This document shows positions 59,776-64,000 of a stretch of DNA of 64,000 nt, piece after piece. The DNA comes from Prevotella sp. (GTDB lineage: Bacteria; Bacteroidota; Bacteroidia; Bacteroidales; Bacteroidaceae), in contig JAFZRU010000067.1 of NCBI GenBank assembly GCA_017619755.1, positions 59,309 through 123,308 on the forward strand, read 5' to 3'. Every line of letters starts with the position of its first letter. Within the stretch, counting starts at the first letter, position 1. A model generated the notes under the pieces. That model was not told where the DNA came from, did no database searches, and was given only the letters and a program-made list of their open reading frames with translations. Both the position numbers and the translations under genes were made by a program.

Positions 59776-61080
59776 TTAATAACCTTCCACTCTTAGTTTT
59801 ACATCTCCGATAGAAATAATGTTTCCAATATAGATAACTATGCCGCTTGGGGTAACCTCTTGGGAGTCCAAAAAGGTCCCATTGGTCGAAGTGCGCCATT
59901 TGTATTGTGATTCAGCATCCCACTGACCATCTCTTAACAGCCATCTTTGTTTCTCAATGTCAAATTCCAGGGTGCAGTGTTTTCGGGATACATATTTGCT
60001 GAATTCTTCTTTGATGGGAATAGTATTGGAAATGGTGTCATCATTCCTGCCCATTGTAAGTATCCTTTTCCCATAATCTCTCATCAAATCATTCAGTTTA
60101 TATGTTTTCCCATATTCTTCTCCCTGCATAACACGCAAAGCATACCCTTTTTGGGGTGTAAGTATGCTTTGAGGCTTTTCTGGGGAAAAGGCAATTCCGT
60201 GGTTGGCAGTGGGCAATAAGGGAAGTACCGAATCAACGGAATTTAGACGATCTCGGAAATTAGGTTTTAGACAGCCTTCAATCAGATGATACCAATCTGC
60301 ACCCTCTGTCGTTTTGTTGAGTAGAGACTTGTTCCAATCACCATTTTTAGCTTTCGTGATATAATTGTACAAATCTCTTTCATCTTGTAATTGACCAAAC
60401 GGTAGTTCACCTGTGAGTATTTGGAATATCAACACCCCAAATGAAAAGATGTCTGTTGTAGGAAGAACAGTAGCATCGCCTCTTCTTGGATTGACTTGCT
60501 CTGGAGGCATATAGGCATAAGTTCCAAATATTTCCTTGGGAACACCCATTATCCCTCGTTCTGTAAGCCGTTTGTTACGGTCTCCTGCTATGCCGAAATC
60601 TGTTAAGGCTACTTTTCCATCTGATTTTATCAGTACATTCTCCGGTTTCAGGTCACGATGTACTTTGCCGTTGACATGGAGGCTTTTCAATCCCATGAGA
60701 ATTTCCGAAGCAGCCTTGATGATGTTTACTTGTCCATTTTCAACTCCTTTAATCAAGTCGCCTCCAGAACAATACTCCATTATAATATAAGGGTTTCCCT
60801 CAATAAATCCTTTCCCGAAAGATTGAACTAAATAATCGGATTTGATGCGCCCGGTTTCATATTCTTGATCAAAGCGACATAGCAGCTTGTAGCGTTCAGA
60901 TGATTCAACTGTCCACAATTTCAACAATTTCATCGCAAAAAAACGTGAATCTGAATTGCGATGAACTTTAAAAACTTGTCCAAATGTGCCTTCACCAAGA
61001 ATCCCATCATTGACATAAAGGTTGTCAATGATCTCTCCTATGCTTAAACAGCAACGGTTGCATTGAATGAAAGCACTCAT
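59776..61080 (-). CDS. Cytoplasmic Ser/Thr kinase with C-terminal FHA domain
   Basis: This 434-residue protein has a kinase domain (about 22-285): ILGEGTFGQVFKVH, FFAMKLLKL, KVHRDLKPENVLI (HRD), LTDFGIAGDRN, TYAYMPPEQVNP. An FHA domain (about 330-430) has TMGRNDDTISNTIPI, YVSRKHCTLEFD, and STNGTFLDSQEV. No membrane helix is present. FHA on the kinase itself suggests docking onto phosphorylated substrate or onto itself. N-terminal CNRCC (residues 7-11) may bind zinc. It starts eight bases after the zinc-ribbon FHA gene and is followed five bases later by the FHA protease. Confidence 0.9.
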   Translation of the reverse strand: MSAFIQCNRCCLSIGEIIDNLYVNDGILGEGTFGQVFKVHRNSDSRFFAMKLLKLWTVESSERYKLLCRFDQEYETGRIKSDYLVQSFGKGFIEGNPYIIMEYCSGGDLIKGVENGQVNIIKAASEILMGLKSLHVNGKVHRDLKPENVLIKSDGKVALTDFGIAGDRNKRLTERGIMGVPKEIFGTYAYMPPEQVNPRRGDATVLPTTDIFSFGVLIFQILTGELPFGQLQDERDLYNYITKAKNGDWNKSLLNKTTEGADWYHLIEGCLKPNFRDRLNSVDSVLPLLPTANHGIAFSPEKPQSILTPQKGYALRVMQGEEYGKTYKLNDLMRDYGKRILTMGRNDDTISNTIPIKEEFSKYVSRKHCTLEFDIEKQRWLLRDGQWDAESQYKWRTSTNGTFLDSQEVTPSGIVIYIGNIISIGDVKLRVEGY

Positions 61081-61088
61081 ATGTTCAA

Positions 61089-61826
61089 CTATCCTTTGAA
61101 TTCAAACTCTCTGTTTCCCAACACAATGATGTCTCCAGATGTCAGTTTGACTTTCCTCCCAACTCTGATGAATGTGGTTTTCATCTCACTAAGGTTCTCT
61201 AAATACCATTCACCATCTTGGAAGGTCAATGTGGCTTGCTCTCGTGATGTAATCGTGTTGTTGTTGGGGTCGGTGTTGGAACGATTTAGAATGATGTATT
61301 CTCCAGAATAAGTAATAGGAGAGTATGTTACTTCTTCGCCATTCCATGCAATGGGTCTCAACGTACAGAATGTGGTTTGACTCCCACTGTTTGCTATCGG
61401 GCCTCCCCAGACTGTTCCTAATGCAGCACGCCGAATCTGGGGACGATTGGGCGACGCACCTCCTTCATCCACACTTTTCCCGCACGAATGGCAAAAGCGA
61501 GATTCATTGATGAGTTGCTCACCGCAATTAGTACAGCGTTTCCCTTTCTCTTGTTGGGGAAATGGCGTGATAACATGGTTGCAATTTGGACATGATGTTG
61601 TACCATCTCCCAAAGGATAGCCACATTGTGGACAAGTTTTAGGGACGTTTCCTGTTCTTGATGACTCGAAAACAACTTTCTCAGAAACAGTGTTTCGCAT
61701 TCGGTTGGAGTCATTTTCGGTTGGATTTGTTGGATTGCCATTTGGTGAAACTCCAAGTTCAGCATGGCATTTCTCGCATTTTTCTATGTTCTCAGGGTTT
61801 TCCCATCCGCAGTTTTTGCATCTCAT
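61089..61826 (-). CDS. Zinc-ribbon and FHA-domain protein, first gene of the island
   Basis: This 245-residue protein has three zinc ribbons: CKNCGWENPENIEKCEKC (about 3-20), CPQCGYPLGDGTTSCPNC (about 63-80) and CTNCGEQLINESRFCHSC (about 95-112). A C-terminal FHA domain (about 150-245) follows: EYIILNRSNTDPNNNTITSR, EQATLTFQDGEWYLENLSEM, KTTFIRVGRKVKLTSGDIIV. The canonical FHA Ser/His (SRxH) appears as SREQ, so the phosphopeptide-binding His is absent. It probably works as an adaptor for the two kinases. It is the first gene of the island, about 215 bases after structured RNA copy B. Confidence 0.85.
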   Translation of the reverse strand: MRCKNCGWENPENIEKCEKCHAELGVSPNGNPTNPTENDSNRMRNTVSEKVVFESSRTGNVPKTCPQCGYPLGDGTTSCPNCNHVITPFPQQEKGKRCTNCGEQLINESRFCHSCGKSVDEGGASPNRPQIRRAALGTVWGGPIANSGSQTTFCTLRPIAWNGEEVTYSPITYSGEYIILNRSNTDPNNNTITSREQATLTFQDGEWYLENLSEMKTTFIRVGRKVKLTSGDIIVLGNREFEFKG

Positions 61827-62040
61827 ACCTATTAAATTTAGATTATTTGTTACTATTAGATTTTATGGTTTTTCTTAATATAGACATATTGCATATAGCA
61901 TTTTGCCTACAACAGAATTTATGCTGAGAGCATACTTCTATTGAAGATTTTGGTCTGCACAATGAATTTTGTTTAAATACTTTTCTTTTCGCTTCCTAGA
62001 AACACCCAGCTAGGGAAATGTTTAACTAAACTAATTTACG
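61827..62040. other. Spacer between structured RNA B and the kinase island
   Basis: These about 210 AT-rich bases should hold the promoter of the island. No exact TTG-N19/20-TAnnTTTG match was found; the minus strand has TTG at about 61913-61915 with TATATTAAG-like sequences downstream. No gene is visible. Confidence 0.35.
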
Positions 62041-62255
62041 AAAAGACGTGGGTGCCTCTACTGTCCGCCTATCCCGCTGTCGGGCTCTCGCATTGCCTTG
62101 TGCAGGGATAAGCAACACGAGTAGCCCACGCCGTGAGATATGACGGCCTATCACATTGTGGCAATCACCACAACGGAAGGGTATCATACACCCAACATGG
62201 ACGCTCCGTTGCATATCTTCCTGCACATTGAATTTGCGAGATTCGACAGCAGAAG
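62041..62255 (-). ncRNA. Candidate structured RNA, copy B
   Basis: Aligned with copy A, the minus strand has the same helices in the same order: hairpin CAACGGA...TCCGTTG (inner GGGT/ACCC), a TGTGGTGA link, hairpin CCGT/ACGG (about 62131-62146), outer stem CGTGGG (about 62126-62131) with CCCACG (62047-62052), middle stem TTATCCC with GGGATAG, and inner loop GGCAATGCGAGAGCC. It ends with a TCTTTT tract. A 66-residue open frame beginning with GTG crosses it, but the matching frame in copy A has stops, which argues against coding. Its promoter is not clear; TATCTTCT at about 62255-62262 is a weak match. Confidence 0.55.
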
Positions 62256-62461
62256 ATAACGTCCGTAAACGTCCTTTTACCAGTAAATATGACCCTCATG
62301 CCCTTGCGGGTCAATCGAGCCTTTTGTGACAGTGGTGAACCACTGTTACAACATGCAAAGAAAAACAAAAAAACTCAAACATGCAAATATATTCATCAGA
62401 ATCTGAAAAAATGGACAAAAATGCACAAGAATGGGGCGGAAAGTTATAATTGAATTCATCC
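62256..62461. other. Spacer with palindromes next to the mobilisation genes
   Basis: About 200 bases between structured RNA B and the mobilisation gene. It contains a palindrome CAGTGGTGAACCACTG (62330-62345), a hairpin TGACCC...GGGTCA (62290-62313) and a direct repeat of AACGTCC (about 62258-62272). Near a mobilisation operon these could belong to a transfer origin or to a terminator; no nic-site consensus was recognised. Confidence 0.35.
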
Positions 62462-63109
62462 TTATCGTAGATCTTCTTTCTTCTTCCTTTCCGCCCTGAT
62501 GATGCTGTCGGACTTCTGTATGAGGGCTTGCTCATAGTCTTTGACGGTGGAATGAACTATCTGGAGCTTTCTGTCATCTCCACCTTCGAAAGCATCGTCA
62601 AGATACTGAAGAGTCAAGGGTGCGACATTGAGTGCACGTATGAAACGGTATTTCATTTCCGTAGACTGGAGTCTATGGTTTTCCTCTCGCAGTGCGTCAT
62701 TCTGGTACATGCTGATGCCTATGATACTGAGGAAAAAGGTATATAGACCCCAGAAGAACCAATGACGTTTGAGGAAGAGCCAGCGGAAGAGATGTTTCGC
62801 CCATTGCTGTTTGGCCCAATAGCGACGCTCCTCGCAGAGCTTATCGTATTTAGATTTCAGATCAAAATACTGACCAGCCAATTCTCCACCTCGTTTCTTA
62901 TATGCATTGATCTCTTTTTGAAAATCCTCCCACGTCACCATGCTTTTGGGTGATTCCGTCGGTTTCTCAGAGAGGGACTTCAATTCCGTACTCAAAGCCT
63001 TGTTTTCCTTAGTCAAGGTATCCACCTTGTCTGTGAGTTCCTTGATGCGCTGTTCCTTCTCTTCCAGAGCTTCTGCAAGCATCGTTTCTTTTTGATTGTA
63101 TTTGTTCAT
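62462..63109 (-). CDS. Membrane coiled-coil protein of the mobilisation operon
   Basis: The start MNKYNQKETMLAEALEEKEQ (ATG at 63107-63109) gives 215 residues; the longer frame overlaps the relaxase. Residues about 8-60 form a coiled coil (RIKELTDKVDTLTKENKALS), then a helix, one membrane segment around residues 122-142 (WFFWGLYTFFLSIIGISMYQ) and a second helical part ending in RAERKKKEDLR. It resembles MobB-like accessory proteins next to Bacteroides relaxase genes, which aid DNA transfer through the membrane. It starts 34 bases after the relaxase stop. Confidence 0.6.
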   Translation of the reverse strand: MNKYNQKETMLAEALEEKEQRIKELTDKVDTLTKENKALSTELKSLSEKPTESPKSMVTWEDFQKEINAYKKRGGELAGQYFDLKSKYDKLCEERRYWAKQQWAKHLFRWLFLKRHWFFWGLYTFFLSIIGISMYQNDALREENHRLQSTEMKYRFIRALNVAPLTLQYLDDAFEGGDDRKLQIVHSTVKDYEQALIQKSDSIIRAERKKKEDLR

Positions 63110-63143
63110 TGTGTCAATATTTTTGAGGGTTAAATAATAAAAT

Positions 63144-64000
63144 CTATCTTCGCATTCCGCGGCGCTTCTTGCGGCGGATGCCATATTCGTCAATATATTC
63201 GTCATCGGCCAGGTCAATGGAAGAACCGCCTCCAACGGGGGAGGCATCACCTGAAACCGACGGGGTAGCGGCGACTGTCAAGACGTGGGTGGCACCCGAC
63301 ACGATGGTACTGCCAATTGATGAGGCTGCGTTTGCCGTGCCTGATGCCAAAGTCATTGCTGTCCTTCCGATGGAAGAACCACTTATTCCGTGTTTGTTTT
63401 GCCGTGCACTTCTGCGCTCCCGATTTGCATTCTCCACAAGAACATTGGAAATCTTTGAGAAACTGAACTGCCGGTCAACTTTGGAGCCATTGAAGTGCAG
63501 GCCGTCCTTCTCAAACACGATGCCTTGAATCTCGGAGGTGTTGCCACGATGGACGAAATCCATGTTGATGCCTTGTTTCTTCAAAGCAGAGCGCAGTTCC
63601 TCCCAGGTTTTGCATTTGGGCGTGACACTCACCAGTGCATCATATATCTGATACTTCACGGCATCAGCCCCACGTAGTCGTTCACGGTGAACGTGGTCTT
63701 TGCCTTTAGCCATGTGCAGATGGAACTTTTGGGTGAGTTCCTTACAGATTTTGGCACTACGCACCCGATCGTTCTTGTCAGAGATAATTCTGCCGTTGTT
63801 GTCGATGCGGTTGAAAATCAGATGACAATGAGGATGCTCACGGTCGTAGTGGCGCACAAGGATGTATTGCGTGTTCTGGATATGCATCCGCACCATATAA
63901 TCATGTGCAACCTGACGCATCAGATTGTCATCAATCTTGTCAACGTCCTCAACCGAGAAGTCGAGCGATATATGTCCGACAACGACAGACGCTCTTGGTC
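63144..64000 (-). CDS. Relaxase/mobilisation nuclease (5' part outside window)
   Basis: The open frame enters from the right edge and gives 285 residues to its stop; an internal Met (MRQVAHDYMVRMHI) is not the start because the upstream codons (VVVGHISLDFSVEDVDKIDD) are also relaxase-like. The catalytic metal triad appears as HYDREHPHCHLIFNRID (HxxxxHxH). DKNDRVRSAKICKELTQKF and GADAVKYQIYDALV follow. The tail carries Ala/Gly/Ser-rich sequence and a basic YGIRRKKRRGMRR end. It nicks the transfer origin and leads DNA into a recipient, mobilised by another element's conjugation machinery. Motif I tyrosine lies outside the window. Confidence 0.85.
   Translation of the reverse strand, partial: PRASVVVGHISLDFSVEDVDKIDDNLMRQVAHDYMVRMHIQNTQYILVRHYDREHPHCHLIFNRIDNNGRIISDKNDRVRSAKICKELTQKFHLHMAKGKDHVHRERLRGADAVKYQIYDALVSVTPKCKTWEELRSALKKQGINMDFVHRGNTSEIQGIVFEKDGLHFNGSKVDRQFSFSKISNVLVENANRERRSARQNKHGISGSSIGRTAMTLASGTANAASSIGSTIVSGATHVLTVAATPSVSGDASPVGGGSSIDLADDEYIDEYGIRRKKRRGMRR

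Larger units (their letters stand above)
37160..64000. mobile_element. Integrated mobilisable element(s), left end at tRNA-Leu; right end not in window
   Basis: From the 3' end of tRNA-Leu to the right edge the DNA is clearly more AT-rich than the core. It holds two serine recombinases, a II/X-type replication protein, a membrane mobilisation protein and a relaxase, with cargo operons between them. The left boundary is set by the tRNA. No second copy of the tRNA 3' end was seen, so the right end is outside or, as serine integrases share only a few bases, not recognisable. A composition of more than one element is possible; the gap at 49762-50341 is a candidate internal boundary. Confidence 0.7.

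Noticed and set aside
50342-61826. Assignment of the kinase island to a type VI secretion regulatory set or a TerY-P triad
   Set aside because: No T6SS structural genes and no vWA/TerY protein are present; only the kinase-phosphatase-FHA theme is shared.
62026-62226. A 66-codon frame starting with GTG inside structured RNA B
   Set aside because: The equivalent frame in copy A has stop codons, while the helices are kept; RNA function explains the conservation better.
37160-64000. Search for a second copy of the tRNA-Leu 3' end as the right attachment site
   Set aside because: No repeat of the T-arm/acceptor sequence was seen to the right; serine integrases leave only a few shared bases, so absence is not informative.
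1-64000. CRISPR array, ribosomal RNA operon or further tRNA genes
   Set aside because: No regularly spaced direct repeats, no rRNA sequence and no cloverleaf other than tRNA-Leu were seen by eye.

Overview
The window looks like a chromosome segment of a Bacteroidota species, most likely a gut or rumen Prevotella relative (Prevotella, Segatella, Xylanibacter or Hallella type). The reasons are promoters of the TTG-N19/20-TAnnTTTG type in front of many genes, a secreted GH10 xylanase with a C-terminal sorting-like tail, esterases of the SGNH/CE12 type, and a gene set typical of that group (speA, putA, a DUF2851 protein, WbqC, a dsbD with thioredoxin domain). This is an inference from gene content; no ribosomal RNA is present to confirm it.

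Bases 1 to about 36,950 are ordinary, GC-rich, densely packed core chromosome. From left to right they hold: a cut CoA-transferase; two SGNH esterases, a zinc-ribbon membrane protein and cysS; a 2-keto-3-deoxygluconate kinase-like gene; a U32 / SufE / SpoU-methylase run; putA; a CPBP membrane protease; ribF-dus-dprA-thioesterase-DUF2851 with stop/start overlaps; an ECF sigma factor and its likely anti-sigma partner; topA-aroK-speA-argB; the xylanase and an M16 peptidase; wbqC-dsbD-cysteine desulfidase-like; greA-HIT; and a mannose-1-phosphate guanylyltransferase. Pectin and xylan deacetylation and degradation, uronate catabolism (kdgK) and proline catabolism fit a plant-polysaccharide degrader.

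At 37,078-37,159 there is a tRNA-Leu(CAA). Immediately to its right the DNA becomes AT-rich and accessory up to the end of the window. The junction carries a large serine recombinase whose reading frame runs antisense through the tRNA. The accessory region holds a second serine recombinase, a II/X-type rolling-circle replication protein, a mobilisation protein and a relaxase (cut by the right edge). It therefore appears to be an integrated mobilisable element, or several nested ones.

The element carries three cargo operons, all on the minus strand. (1) A seven-gene operon (40.35-44.53 kb) opens with two tandem NADAR-fold (NAD/ADP-ribose) proteins followed by five unknown proteins, with its own promoter and terminator. 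(2) A peptide-modification-like operon (45.4-48.0 kb) has a radical SAM/SPASM protein with an N-terminal PqqD-like domain, a spermidine-synthase-like protein and two small proteins. (3) A nine-gene phospho-signalling island (50.3-61.8 kb) has two Ser/Thr kinases, a PP2C phosphatase, three FHA proteins (one a transmembrane trypsin-like protease), a Sel1-repeat protein and exported proteins. Upstream of operons 2 and 3 lie two copies of what looks like one structured RNA: helices are preserved while their bases differ. None of these three operons matches a named system that I recognise. The RNA pair, the NADAR operon and the kinase/FHA/protease island are the best candidates for something undescribed.
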